Notes: generated from the sequence alone by a model not told the origin. Shown: positions 41,405 through 50,669, counted from the stretch's first letter. The stretch: DNA of 64,000 nt from Bacillota bacterium (GCA_023435745.1 JAEZMD010000018.1:248001-312000); one strand, 5' to 3'. Program-made: numbers and translations.

Positions 41405-42589
41405 ATGACAGGTTTTCTGATTAGAATGTTTATAAAGGATCGAGATAATATTGAAAATGCGCGGGTGCGTGAAAATTATGGGAAACTGGCCGGAATTGTT
41501 GGGATCGCAACAAATCTCATTCTATTCCTGATTAAAATAATTGCAGGAACACTTTCCGGCAGCATTTCCATTACTGCGGACGCTGTGAACAACCTGTCAG
41601 ACTCAGGATCCTCTGTTGTTACGCTGATCGGCTTCAAAATATCAGGTAAGCCCGCGGATGCAGATCATCCGTACGGGCATGCCCGTATGGAATACATATC
41701 CGGACTAATTGTATCCTTTATTATTCTGGTTTTAGGCTTTGAACTGGCTAAGACTTCCGCCGAAAAAATTATTCACCCGCAGCCGCCTCAGTTCTCATGG
41801 CTGGTCGTAGTCATCCTGCTTGTATCAGTTCTGATGAAGCTGTGGCAGTGCCTTTTCTATAGAAAAATTGGCAGGAGAATTGATTCTTCGGCGCTGGCTG
41901 CGACCTCCCTTGACAGCCGCAATGATATACTGGCGACCTCTTCAGTTCTGGCAGCTATTGTGATCACAAGCCTGACAGGCTTTAATCTGGACGGTTATAT
42001 GGGTGTTGTGGTCGCACTTTTCATCATGATATCGGGCATCAAGCTTATCATGGATACAGCCAGTCCCTTATTGGGCAATGCTCCTTCAAAAGAGCTGGTC
42101 CGTAAAATATATCAAAAGATACAGAGCTATGAGGGTATTGTGGGCCTGCATGATCTTAGCATTCACAACTATGGAGCGGGTAAATGCTTTGCCTCTGTTC
42201 ACTGCGAGGTTTCTGCAGGTAAGGATATTATGGTCAGTCACGATATTATTGACAATATCGAGCGGGATTTTTTAAAAGACATGGATATTCATATGGTCAT
42301 ACATCTGGATCCGGTCGTCATCAATAATGAACAGACCAACGAGCTGAAGGCTGCCGTGAAAAACCTGATTCGTCAGATTTCTCCCCAAATTGGGATGCAT
42401 GATTTCCGTGTTGTCTGGGGTATCAGCCATTCCAACCTTATTTTTGATATTGTTGTGCCATTTGAGTTCAAATGGAGTGATGATGAATTGATTGCACTGA
42501 TCACAGAAAAAATACAGCAAATAGACCCATCATATCGTGCGGTGATCATTGTTGACCATAATTATGTTCCTGATTTCACGGAAGAATAA
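41405..42589 (+). CDS. Cation diffusion facilitator (Ni2+/Co2+ efflux)
   Basis: Membrane metal exporter of 394 residues. Six helices lie in residues 25-215, with the metal-site motifs ADAVNNLSD in helix 2 and ATSLDSRND in helix 5, and DADHPYGHARMEY between. The cytoplasmic C-terminal domain is longer than in short CDF proteins. CDF proteins carry Zn, Fe, Mn, Co or Ni; the upstream NiCo riboswitch points to Ni2+/Co2+. GAGGTG precedes the ATG. Confidence 0.92.
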   Translation: MTGFLIRMFIKDRDNIENARVRENYGKLAGIVGIATNLILFLIKIIAGTLSGSISITADAVNNLSDSGSSVVTLIGFKISGKPADADHPYGHARMEYISGLIVSFIILVLGFELAKTSAEKIIHPQPPQFSWLVVVILLVSVLMKLWQCLFYRKIGRRIDSSALAATSLDSRNDILATSSVLAAIVITSLTGFNLDGYMGVVVALFIMISGIKLIMDTASPLLGNAPSKELVRKIYQKIQSYEGIVGLHDLSIHNYGAGKCFASVHCEVSAGKDIMVSHDIIDNIERDFLKDMDIHMVIHLDPVVINNEQTNELKAAVKNLIRQISPQIGMHDFRVVWGISHSNLIFDIVVPFEFKWSDDELIALITEKIQQIDPSYRAVIIVDHNYVPDFTEE

Positions 42590-42620
42590 TGAAGTGCAAA
42601 ATGGTATTTTTCTTCAAATG

Positions 42621-42653
42621 CCGAATCCATAAAAATGATTTGGTGCTTTTTAT
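42621..42653 (+). terminator. Probable terminator of the CDF gene
   Basis: CCGAATC (42621-42627) pairs with GATTTGG (42637-42643, one G-U) and is followed by TGCTTTTTATT. The rest of the region up to 42875 is AT-rich with no clear gene. Confidence 0.6.
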
Positions 42654-42875
42654 TATGCATTTCTTTACGTTGCTGAAACAATATGCTCACTAATTGCGTC
42701 ATATAATGTAAATTAAATAATAATGTGGTAAAATAGTATATAGATGTACAACAAATGGTGAGGTAGGTAAATACAGTGGACAAAAGTCGGTATTTCTTTG
42801 CCGGCATGTAAAATGTGACTTAAGCGTACATGTGAGTTCGGATGTTAAATTCCATATATGTAGGGCAGGTTTTAT

Positions 42876-43307
42876 ATGAAAATTAGCAAGAGCATAATAA
42901 TTGGGGTTTCTATATTAATCCTTCTGATCGTATGCGGATTATCTTACTATTTTATTTCAGGTCATCAAACTGATCTTTCTGAAATAGCTGAAAATGTAGA
43001 ATTTTCTGTAAATGAAGGTAGCCAAGGCGGATATATTTTGATAATTGCAAATAATAGTTTGAGTGATTTATCTTCCTGCAGCATAGAAGTTTTTAATAAA
43101 AACAGATTTGAAGAAGATAGTAAAAGTATATTTATCAAAAATAATTTTAGCATAAATAAGAAAAGTAATTCCGAAATCAAAATCAATGTTGATTTCCGGA
43201 AAGATCAATATTTGTGTTTTCAAGGCTATAGAGGGCTAAGTTTGAAAAGAAACAAAATAACAATAGAAAGTGAAGTATCAGTATTGAATACGTCCTTAGA
43301 AAAATAA
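42876..43307 (+). CDS. Membrane-anchored protein of unknown function
   Basis: 143 residues: one N-terminal hydrophobic helix (about residues 7-28), then a polar, Asn/Ser/Lys-rich domain of likely beta structure, probably outside the cell. I do not recognise the family. It is much more AT-rich than its neighbours (many AAT, ATA and AAA codons), which may mean recent acquisition. An AGGGCAGG lies before the start. Confidence 0.55.
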   Translation: MKISKSIIIGVSILILLIVCGLSYYFISGHQTDLSEIAENVEFSVNEGSQGGYILIIANNSLSDLSSCSIEVFNKNRFEEDSKSIFIKNNFSINKKSNSEIKINVDFRKDQYLCFQGYRGLSLKRNKITIESEVSVLNTSLEK

Positions 43308-43372
43308 CGAACCTAAATTGAAGTATATTCCTGCCGCAGCTTTACACTATTGGGTAAAGTATAAATCGTTTA

Positions 43373-43401
43373 TTGACAGTGTTGATCGTAGTGTGTTATT
43401 G
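43373..43401 (+). promoter_or_regulatory. Possible speA promoter
   Basis: TTGACA (43373-43378), 17-base spacer and a weak TTATTG (43396-43401), 73 bases before the speA start codon. Confidence 0.4.
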
Positions 43402-43474
43402 TCTGCTATGTAATTTATTTTGTGACATGATAGGGAAAACTGATAAATGTTTTTAGAAACGGCAGGGCGTTAAA

Positions 43475-45394
43475 ATGAACAAAGCTGAGCTTTTAGGCAG
43501 ATGGACAAGGGAAAAGTCCGAAGAGCTGTACGGAATTAAAAACTGGGGCGCCGGTTATTTTAAAATCTCCGACAAGGGGGAAGTGCTGGTAAACCCATAT
43601 AAAGATAATGAAACGGCTGCGATCAGCCTGATGGATATCATATCCGGGGTCAGGGAACGCGGGCTTGATATGCCTGTGCTTTTGCGCTTCGAGAATTTAC
43701 TGGATTCGCAGATTTCCTACCTGAATAATTCTTTCGGAAAAGCAATGAAGGAATTGAACTATAAGGGTGAATACCGGGGCGTTTACCCGATCAAGGTGAA
43801 TCAGCAGCAGCAGGTGGTTGAAGAGGTAACCAAATTCGGACAGCGCTACCACCATGGGCTTGAGGTTGGCAGCAAAGCAGAACTGATCGCTGCGCTTTCT
43901 GTTATGAAGGATAAGGAAGCATGCCTGATCTGCAACGGATATAAAGATGCTGAGTTTGTGGACCTGGGGCTGTATGCTGTGAAAATGGGCTTTCAATGCT
44001 TTTTTGTTATCGAAATCCCGGATGAACTGGACACAATACTGGAACGCTCAAAAGCCCTTGGTGTGCAGCCCAATATCGGTATCCGGATAAAGCTTTCAGC
44101 AAAGGCTGGCGGACACTGGACCGAATCCGGCGGAGATCGCAGTATATTCGGGTTGAATGTATCGCAGCTGATTACAATGGTTGATAACTTAAAAGAACGA
44201 AAGATGCTGGATTCTTTAAAGCTGCTTCATTATCATCTGGGGTCGCAGATTCCAAACATCCGCGATATCCGTTCAGCGGTTCTGGAGGCAGCGCGGGTTT
44301 ATTCGGAGCTTGTGAAGGAAGGGGCGCCGATGGGGTATCTGGATCTTGGCGGAGGACTGGCAGTCGACTATGACGGTTCCAATACGAATTATGTCAATAG
44401 CCGCAATTATTCAGTGGAAGAGTACTGCACGGATATTGTGGAAGCGGTCATGACAACGCTGGACTCAGCGGAGATTCCTCATCCTGTGATTGTTACGGAA
44501 TCGGGGCGAACGACGGTTGCGTATTATTCAGTGCTGCTGTTCAATGTCCTTAATGTTGAAAAGTTCGAAGAATATGATATGCCTAAGTCACTTGATGAAA
44601 ATGCGCCGGAACAAATCAGGAATCTGTATGATGTGAATAAGAATCTTTCATTGAAGAATATACAGGAGTGCTATAATGATGCGCTGTACTACAGGGATGA
44701 GATCCGGGACATGTTCAAGCACGGCAAGATCAGCCTGAGGGAGCGTTCCTTGTCTGAGAAGGTTTTTTGGAATACAATCAGTCAGATCGCAAAGGAAAAG
44801 AAAAAGCTCAAGCACAGCCCTCCGGAATTGGAGGACATCGAGAGCGCTATTGCGGATATATATTATTGCAACTTCTCTGTCTTTCAGTCGATTCCGGACA
44901 GTTGGGCTATTGATCAGCTGTTCCCGATCATGCCCCTGCACAGGCTGTTGGAGCTGCCAAGCCGCAATGCCGTCATTGCGGATATTACCTGTGACTGCGA
45001 CGGAAAAATTGACCGCTTTATTGACCTTCATGATGTACGCACAACACTTCCGCTGCATGAAATGAAAAATGGGGACGACTATTTCCTTGGAGTGTTTTTG
45101 GTGGGCGCTTATCAGGAGACGCTTGGAGATCTGCACAATCTGTTCGGAGACACGAATGTAGTCAGTGTGAGGATAAATCCCGTCGGTCATTATGACCTTG
45201 TGAAGGAGATTCACGGGGACAGTGTGGCCGATGTGCTTTCCTATGTCGAGTTTGACCCAAAGGACATGCTGGTGCGTCTGCGTGAGACGGCCGAACAGGC
45301 AATACACGAAGGGCATATCACTGCCGGAGAGCGGCCGGAGATCATGCGGGCCTATGAAGACGGAATGCGCGGATACACCTATTATGAGCGATAA
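43475..45394 (+). CDS. speA: Biosynthetic arginine decarboxylase
   Basis: PLP enzyme that converts arginine to agmatine, the first step to putrescine and spermidine. 639 residues, the usual length for SpeA. The fold type III barrel has the PLP Lys107 in YPIKVNQQ, HYHLGSQ, the Gly-rich LDLGGGLAVDYDGS, and ESGRTTVAYY. The C-terminal part holds the family helical insertion. No other polyamine gene is adjacent. A terminator follows 25 bases after the stop. Confidence 0.95.
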   Translation: MNKAELLGRWTREKSEELYGIKNWGAGYFKISDKGEVLVNPYKDNETAAISLMDIISGVRERGLDMPVLLRFENLLDSQISYLNNSFGKAMKELNYKGEYRGVYPIKVNQQQQVVEEVTKFGQRYHHGLEVGSKAELIAALSVMKDKEACLICNGYKDAEFVDLGLYAVKMGFQCFFVIEIPDELDTILERSKALGVQPNIGIRIKLSAKAGGHWTESGGDRSIFGLNVSQLITMVDNLKERKMLDSLKLLHYHLGSQIPNIRDIRSAVLEAARVYSELVKEGAPMGYLDLGGGLAVDYDGSNTNYVNSRNYSVEEYCTDIVEAVMTTLDSAEIPHPVIVTESGRTTVAYYSVLLFNVLNVEKFEEYDMPKSLDENAPEQIRNLYDVNKNLSLKNIQECYNDALYYRDEIRDMFKHGKISLRERSLSEKVFWNTISQIAKEKKKLKHSPPELEDIESAIADIYYCNFSVFQSIPDSWAIDQLFPIMPLHRLLELPSRNAVIADITCDCDGKIDRFIDLHDVRTTLPLHEMKNGDDYFLGVFLVGAYQETLGDLHNLFGDTNVVSVRINPVGHYDLVKEIHGDSVADVLSYVEFDPKDMLVRLRETAEQAIHEGHITAGERPEIMRAYEDGMRGYTYYER

Positions 45395-45419
45395 AAATTG
45401 AAACATTGAACATTTTGTG

Positions 45420-45452
45420 CCGGTATTGATACATTTCAATGCCGGTCTTTTT
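45420..45452 (+). terminator. Rho-independent terminator of speA
   Basis: CCGGTATTGA/TCAATGCCGG, 10 pairs with one G-U, six-base loop, then TCTTTTTT. Confidence 0.85.
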
Positions 45453-45550
45453 TAGTGTCGAGATTTTATTAAAAATTTTGCATCTTTTTTATTTTTTAAC
45501 TCAAATAATTATTGATTATGTACACAGAATATTACGGGAGGTGTTTATAA

Positions 45551-46348
45551 ATGAAAAATTCATTAAGAGCAGCTTTATGTATTTTGAGCAGCGTTTGTCT
45601 TGCCGCAGCTGTACTTGTGGGTTGTGCGCAAACCGGGCAGGAAAGGGCGCAGGGTTATACACAGCAGAATATGCTGACCCAGGGATATGGTACAAATAAT
45701 CTGGTAGGCGCCAGGAATTATACGGGCAATAGAAATACTGCCGGAAATAATCTGGGAACCAATCTGTGGGGAAACACCGGAACCAACAACAGAACCGGCT
45801 ATACCGGAACCGGAAACTATAGTACCGGAACCGGCAACTACACCGGAACCGGCAACTACACCGGAATCGGCAACAACACCGGAACCGGCAACTACACCGG
45901 AACCAACAACGCCATTACCGGCACACAGTTCTCAGTTGCCGACCGGCAAAAGGCAAGTACAATCAAAAGGCAGCTTTTGAAAATGAACGGGGTAAATGAA
46001 GCTGAAGTACTCGTAATGGGCAATGATTGTCTTGTCGGAGTGAGGACTGCAGGCAATGCCAACGCAGGTCAAATTAAGAGTGCTATCACCAAAAGAGTCA
46101 AGCAGATTGATAGCAAAATAAAAAATGTTACCGTGGACGATACTTCCGATATCATGAGCAGGATGCGAAGGCTTGGTATGGGAACAAGGACAAATACCGG
46201 CAACGGTATGAACGGAGTCGGGATAAACGGTACCAGGACTAACGGTACAGGGATGAACGGTACCAATGCAAATGGCAATAATATGATGAATAGTATTGCT
46301 GATGAGTTCAACAGGCTTATGCGAAGAGCTAATAACATGACACGATAG
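45551..46348 (+). CDS. YhcN/YlaJ-type sporulation lipoprotein with GTGNYT repeats
   Basis: 265-residue lipoprotein (lipobox LVGCA, Cys at about residue 25). Residues about 50-125 are Gly/Asn/Thr/Tyr-rich, with tandem TGTGNY units. The folded domain (about 128-215) matches the YhcN/YlaJ spore lipoprotein family: QKASTIKRQLLKMNGVNEAEVLVMG, then VKQIDSKIKNVTVDDTSD. The C-terminus has a second NGTG/NGMN-rich stretch and a basic helix. In Bacillus such proteins lie in the spore inner membrane or cortex. Strong GGGAGGTG site. It is a sign that the organism sporulates. Confidence 0.82.
   Translation: MKNSLRAALCILSSVCLAAAVLVGCAQTGQERAQGYTQQNMLTQGYGTNNLVGARNYTGNRNTAGNNLGTNLWGNTGTNNRTGYTGTGNYSTGTGNYTGTGNYTGIGNNTGTGNYTGTNNAITGTQFSVADRQKASTIKRQLLKMNGVNEAEVLVMGNDCLVGVRTAGNANAGQIKSAITKRVKQIDSKIKNVTVDDTSDIMSRMRRLGMGTRTNTGNGMNGVGINGTRTNGTGMNGTNANGNNMMNSIADEFNRLMRRANNMTR
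45803..45906 (+). repeat. 18-base coding tandem repeat
   Basis: About five imperfect copies of ACCGGAACCGGCAACTAC, encoding TGTGNY. Near-identical adjacent units suggest recent slippage. Confidence 0.8.
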
Positions 46349-46376
46349 TATTCGAATAAGTAATATTTATTTTACC

Positions 46377-46402
46377 GCAGGTGACGAACCTGCATTTTTT
46401 TT
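46377..46402 (+). terminator. Rho-independent terminator of the lipoprotein gene
   Basis: GCAGGT/ACCTGC stem with a five-base loop followed by eight T. Confidence 0.85.
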
Positions 46403-46412
46403 GCAGCCGTTA

Positions 46413-46441
46413 TTGAAGAACCATGTAATATATGGTATTAT
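46413..46441 (+). promoter_or_regulatory. mntP promoter
   Basis: TTGAAG (46413-46418), 17-base spacer, TATTAT (46436-46441). No yybP-ykoY (Mn2+) riboswitch fits in the 40-base leader. Confidence 0.65.
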
Positions 46442-46480
46442 TGCAATTCAGGATCTTCCTAAGCTAAGGAGAAATAACGT

Positions 46481-47038
46481 ATGGATATAGTTGAGTTGAT
46501 ACTTATTGCAGCAGGTCTTTCAATGGATGCTTTTGCGGTAGCTATATGCAAGGGCTTATCTGTACAGAACCTGAGGCTCAGGCATGCTGTCATTACAGGC
46601 CTGTTTTTTGGCGGGTTTCAGGCATTTATGCCACTCATAGGATATTTTCTGGGGTCTCAGTTTAAAGACTATATTACGGCAATAGACCATTGGATCGCTT
46701 TTGGTCTTCTATTGGTCATTGGTGTCAATATGATCAGAGAATCCAGAAATGAACACTGTGAAAATTTTTGCAATACATTTGACATTAAAAACATGACAGT
46801 ATTATCAGTAGCCACCAGCATTGATGCGCTGGCCATCGGTGTAACCTTTGCTTTTTTGCAGGTGGAGATGCTGCCTGCTGTCTCCCTTATCGGCGTCATC
46901 ACATTTCTGTTTTCTGCGGCGGGAGTTAAGATCGGACATGTTTTTGGTATGAAATTAAAGTCAAAGGCTGAGTTTGCAGGCGGCGTAATTCTCATTGGCA
47001 TTGGATTGAAGACCCTGATAGAGCATCTGAGAGGGTGA
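46481..47038 (+). CDS. mntP: Manganese efflux pump MntP
   Basis: 185-residue MntP (DUF204) membrane protein with six helices in two repeats. The helix motifs GLSMDAFAVAICKG and ATSIDALAIGVTF carry the conserved Asp residues, and the pattern GFFGGFQAFMPLIGY-like segment between them is typical. It exports Mn2+. AAGGAG precedes the ATG. Confidence 0.92.
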   Translation: MDIVELILIAAGLSMDAFAVAICKGLSVQNLRLRHAVITGLFFGGFQAFMPLIGYFLGSQFKDYITAIDHWIAFGLLLVIGVNMIRESRNEHCENFCNTFDIKNMTVLSVATSIDALAIGVTFAFLQVEMLPAVSLIGVITFLFSAAGVKIGHVFGMKLKSKAEFAGGVILIGIGLKTLIEHLRG

Positions 47039-47042
47039 AGGC

Positions 47043-47086
47043 TGGGAAGTACCCTGCCTGGGATTAATCCTGTCGGGCACTTCCCA
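47043..47086. terminator. Hairpin between convergent mntP and FIST-like genes
   Basis: TGGGAAGT/ACTTCCCA perfect 8-bp outer stem with an inner partly paired GC-rich part. T runs are poor on both strands. Likely bidirectional 3' end. Confidence 0.55.
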
Positions 47087-47096
47087 TAAATTTATG

Positions 47097-48071
47097 TCAT
47101 TTGTTAATAATCTGCGCATATACCAATGTTTGGTTCAGTAACTGGTATGCGACCTCTCCGAAGGTAACCGGTCCTGCGAACGGCGGTGTCACTTTTCCAT
47201 CAAGCTTTCCATAAAGGTAATTAAGAATACAGTTGCAGGAGAAGATTGGCTTAACATCCTCAAATCCCTGTAAATGTTCCTTGAAGCTCGCTGCATAATT
47301 GCTGACGGAGCGTGCAAAACGATATTCCTTTCCAGCAAATACAGGAGCATAGAAATCTACCGTCTTGTCTTCTTCAGAAATGGATTTAATGGACACATTC
47401 ACCAATACGCTATTGTAATCAGCGACCAACGGCAGTTGGGTATCAATTTTATTTTCCGATATATAATCTGATAGCACTACTTCTTTCCCGTTGACGAGAC
47501 ATTTCGTTACTGATAAAGAGTCTTGAGCAAATTCGATTTTTGTATCATTCTCATCAATGTCAAAAATATTAACTATGCCGAGAGAAGCCATCTTATCCTC
47601 AGGCAGGCAAATATGTAATGCAACTGCTTTATCACCATATGATACACCTGTAACGCCTTCATAAACTTTAGCGCTTGAAGAGGTTGAAAGATCAAAACCA
47701 GAAATCCAGCCAACTGTAGGATTCATAAACAAATCATCTGAATTAGGGGCTTCTTTGGCGTAAAATATAGCAACATCACTTGCAAAAGGCATAATTAAGA
47801 AAGTTATACCGTTAGGATATGCATCCTTTGTTATATCAAATATATTACTCCTGTCATACACTGTAGTTTTAAAGTCAACTGCACATGCGAATTCATTAAT
47901 GAATAATCTATCCTTGCTGGTGATACCACCCTGCTCAGAAATAAAATAGGGGGTAGTTCCTGCAATCCACTTGCCTTTTGGCAGTTGGTCCAGCAAAGAC
48001 TCATCGGCTGCAATATGTAGAAGTCTACCTTCCCGGATTAGTTTTATTGCCTCATCAAGATTAACAAACAT
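47097..48071 (-). CDS. Uncharacterised protein with FIST_C-like C-terminus
   Basis: 324 residues, soluble, no signal peptide. The C-terminal segment FSCNCILNYLYG followed by GPVTFGEVAYQLLNQT resembles the end of FIST_C sensory domains, which usually read GxxTFGEI and then NQT. That suggests a small-ligand sensor or binding protein, but no output domain is present. It is translated with the 72-residue gene 12 bases upstream. The identification is a remote-homology guess. Confidence 0.5.
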   Translation of the reverse strand: MFVNLDEAIKLIREGRLLHIAADESLLDQLPKGKWIAGTTPYFISEQGGITSKDRLFINEFACAVDFKTTVYDRSNIFDITKDAYPNGITFLIMPFASDVAIFYAKEAPNSDDLFMNPTVGWISGFDLSTSSSAKVYEGVTGVSYGDKAVALHICLPEDKMASLGIVNIFDIDENDTKIEFAQDSLSVTKCLVNGKEVVLSDYISENKIDTQLPLVADYNSVLVNVSIKSISEEDKTVDFYAPVFAGKEYRFARSVSNYAASFKEHLQGFEDVKPIFSCNCILNYLYGKLDGKVTPPFAGPVTFGEVAYQLLNQTLVYAQIINK

Positions 48072-48083
48072 ACACTTTGCCTC

Positions 48084-48302
48084 CTATAAATTTTTCAGAG
48101 TTTCAAATTCACTTTTCATGATTGAAGGATATTTTTCAAAAAACGCTTTCATTTCCTGCAGACAGCTGTTAAGTTCTGCCGACGACTGATTTGCCAAATA
48201 CTTTCTTTGTAATCTGGAGATTAATAGATTAAGACCCAGGTTAGTTGACTCATACTTTGCTTGCTTTTTGATTAATTTCTCAAGCTTCAAATCCAGCTCC
48301 AT
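48084..48302 (-). CDS. 72-residue helical partner of the FIST-like protein
   Basis: Short, charged and almost entirely helical by composition, with heptad-like spacing of Leu/Ile at the N-terminus (LDLKLEKLIKKQ), so a coiled coil is likely. No family recognised. GAGAGGAA precedes the ATG, and the close spacing to the next gene makes it a real operon member rather than chance. Confidence 0.6.
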   Translation of the reverse strand: MELDLKLEKLIKKQAKYESTNLGLNLLISRLQRKYLANQSSAELNSCLQEMKAFFEKYPSIMKSEFETLKNL

Positions 48303-48369
48303 AATTTTTTCCTCTCATCTTTCTGCTTAATGAGTACATAGGGCAGTATTTCTTTACTTCTTAAAGATA

Positions 48370-48398
48370 ATAATATAACAAATAATGACGTTAGACAA
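48370..48398 (-). promoter_or_regulatory. Promoter of the FIST-like operon
   Basis: TTGTCT (48393-48398), 17-base spacer, TATTAT (48370-48375) on the minus strand. It overlaps the likely plus-strand promoter of the divergent thioredoxin-domain gene (TTAGAC at 48391). Confidence 0.55.
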
Positions 48399-48531
48399 TA
48401 ATAAAATGGTAACTGATACAATGTACAAATGGTTGTTGTTTGGAAGGAGGGTTTCGGACAGGATTTCAGCAGAGCGTTTTTGGGAAAAATTTAAGAAAAC
48501 TATGTTTTGTTCTAAAGAGAGGATGTATACA

Positions 48532-50604
48532 ATGAGCGAATACAAATATACAAACAAACTAATTCAAGAAAAATCCCCCTACCTGCTACAACATGCTCAC
48601 AATCCAGTTGACTGGTATCCCTGGGGTCCGGAAGCTTTTTCAAGAGCAGTTAGCGAAGATAAGCCGATTTTTCTATCCATAGGCTACTCCACCTGTCACT
48701 GGTGCCATGTGATGGAGAGGGAAAGCTTCGAGGACGTTGAAGTTGCTCAATTATTGAACAAAAGCTTTATTGCTGTAAAAGTAGACAGGGAGGAGCGTCC
48801 TGATATAGACAGCATCTACATGTCGGTATGTCAGGCGTTGACCGGCCATGGCGGATGGCCGATGACCATAATCATGACCCCGGATCACAAGCCCTTTTAC
48901 GCAGGTACTTACTTCCCCAAAAATGACCGGATGGGGATACCCGGATTGATGACTGTTCTGAAAAAATCATCTGAAGCATGGCGTGAAAACCGCAATCAGG
49001 TTTTAGATATAAGCAGCAATATAATCTCTGCGATCTCAGAAGATGAGACAACATCGGTCGAAGAGTTGTCAAACAATCCGGAAGGGAATCGGAACTATAC
49101 AGCATTAGTCGAGTCTGCCTTTGAAATGTATAAGCGCTCCTTCGACAGCATTCATGGCGGTTTCGGACACGCGCCGAAGTTTCCTTCGCCGCACATTTGC
49201 TTCTTCCTTTTAAGATATTGGAAGATGACAGGCAATGAAGCAGCTTTGAAAATGGTAGAAAAGACTTTGGATTCCATGCGCAGGGGCGGGATTTTTGACC
49301 ACATCGGTTACGGCTTTTGCAGGTATTCAACAGACAGATCATGGCTGGTGCCGCATTTTGAGAAAATGCTATATGATAATGCGTTGCTTGCAATGGCATA
49401 CCTTGAAACTTACCAGGCCACAGGCAACGGATCTTATGCAAGAACGGCCGAGGAGGTATTCACCTACATTCTGCGTGATATGACATCGCCCGAAGGCGGT
49501 TTCTATTCGGCAGAGGACGCAGATTCGCAGGACGAAACAGGCCAAAAGGAGGAGGGGCTGTTTTACACCTGGACACCGGATGAGATCAGGCAGGTGCTCG
49601 GCAGCGGAAAAGAAGCGGAACGGTTCATGGTCATTTTTAACATTACTGAAAGAGGTAATTTCGAGAGCCGCTGTATTCCTAATACAATAAAGGGCAATAT
49701 CCCGGGAGACGACCTTGAGTTCGTTGAAAATTGCCGGCAAAGGCTATTTGAGCACCGAGAAAAGAGAATCCATCCATTCAAGGACGACAAAATTCTTACA
49801 TCATGGAATGGTCTTATGATCGCAGCATTGTCAATGGGCGGCAGAATACTTGGAAACCAACAGTACACACAAGCGGCTGAAAAAGCGTTTTTGTTTATCA
49901 AAGATCGGCTTTTCGATGAAAAAGGCCGGTTACTGGCGGTATACCGTGATGGGGCTTCTCCGGTGAAAGCTTATGCCGACGATTATAATTTTCTAATATG
50001 GGGATTGCTGGAGTTGTACGAAACAACATACAAGCCAGATTATCTGCAGGAGGCAGTAAGTCTGAACAATGAAATGCTCAAGCTTTTCTGGGATCACGAA
50101 AAAGGCGGCGTATATCTCTACGGAAACGACAGTGAACAGTTGATCACAAGGCCGAAGGAAGGCTATGATGGGGCAATTCCGTCTGCAAACTCGGCAGCCG
50201 CCAGTAATTTTATCAGGCTGGCAAGGCTAACCGGTGCTCATGAACTTGAAAAGAAGGCGATACAGATCATAAATTTCTTCTCGTCAGGCATCAAAAACTA
50301 TGCCGCCGGTTTCAGCCATATGCTCAGCGCTGTGATGACGCTGGAAGCAGGCGGCCATGAGGTGATTGTCTCGGGTGATATAGATGCCGGAGCGGATAAA
50401 CTGATCAATGTACTTCGTCAGGGATTCAGACCATTCACCGTAACCATGCATTACAATGAAAAAGCGACAAACCTTGGAGAACTAGCTCCGTTTATTGATA
50501 ATTATAGCATGGTAGATGGAAAAGCTGCGGCATATGTTTGCAAAAACTACACCTGTCAGCGTCCGGTGACGGAAGCTGCTGCCCTGAGTGAGCTGTTGAA
50601 TTAG
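48532..50604 (+). CDS. Thioredoxin-domain/glycosidase-like protein YyaL (DUF255)
   Basis: 690 residues. The N-terminal DUF255 thioredoxin-like domain has PYLLQHAHNPVDWYPWG and the redox motif CHWC at residues 55-58. The rest is an alpha/alpha-barrel of the N-acylglucosamine 2-epimerase/glycosidase type (DHIGYGFCRYSTD, PHFEKMLYDNA, ADSQDE-G). The family is widespread (YyaL, human SPATA20) but of unclear function. I start at 48532; a longer frame from 48385 has no ribosome binding site and does not resemble the family. Confidence 0.9.
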   Translation: MSEYKYTNKLIQEKSPYLLQHAHNPVDWYPWGPEAFSRAVSEDKPIFLSIGYSTCHWCHVMERESFEDVEVAQLLNKSFIAVKVDREERPDIDSIYMSVCQALTGHGGWPMTIIMTPDHKPFYAGTYFPKNDRMGIPGLMTVLKKSSEAWRENRNQVLDISSNIISAISEDETTSVEELSNNPEGNRNYTALVESAFEMYKRSFDSIHGGFGHAPKFPSPHICFFLLRYWKMTGNEAALKMVEKTLDSMRRGGIFDHIGYGFCRYSTDRSWLVPHFEKMLYDNALLAMAYLETYQATGNGSYARTAEEVFTYILRDMTSPEGGFYSAEDADSQDETGQKEEGLFYTWTPDEIRQVLGSGKEAERFMVIFNITERGNFESRCIPNTIKGNIPGDDLEFVENCRQRLFEHREKRIHPFKDDKILTSWNGLMIAALSMGGRILGNQQYTQAAEKAFLFIKDRLFDEKGRLLAVYRDGASPVKAYADDYNFLIWGLLELYETTYKPDYLQEAVSLNNEMLKLFWDHEKGGVYLYGNDSEQLITRPKEGYDGAIPSANSAAASNFIRLARLTGAHELEKKAIQIINFFSSGIKNYAAGFSHMLSAVMTLEAGGHEVIVSGDIDAGADKLINVLRQGFRPFTVTMHYNEKATNLGELAPFIDNYSMVDGKAAAYVCKNYTCQRPVTEAAALSELLN

Positions 50605-50629
50605 GTAGTAGTCATCTTGATTTTCAAAC

Positions 50630-50669
50630 CCTCCACTTATACACCAGGGTTGCCCGCGTGTAGTAGAAT
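50630..50669 (+). promoter_or_regulatory. MerR-type promoter of the UvrA2-type gene
   Basis: TATACA (-35, 4 of 6) and TAGAAT (50664-50669) are separated by 20 bases, the long spacer typical of MerR activation. The spacer holds a dyad, TACAC (50640) and GTGTA (50658). The block starting CCTCCA at 50630 is repeated before the ABC exporter gene at the same distance from the -10. Confidence 0.65.

Noticed and set aside
42562..42807. 81-codon minus-strand frame between the CDF gene and the AT-rich orphan
   Set aside because: No ribosome binding site, it overlaps the CDF 3' end and the predicted terminator, and it resembles translated AT-rich spacer.
45803..45906. Possible CRISPR array or other non-coding repeat
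   Set aside because: Units are contiguous without spacers and lie in frame inside a lipoprotein gene.
46403..46480. Mn2+ (yybP-ykoY) riboswitch before mntP
   Set aside because: The promoter leaves only about 40 bases of leader, and no conserved segment is present.
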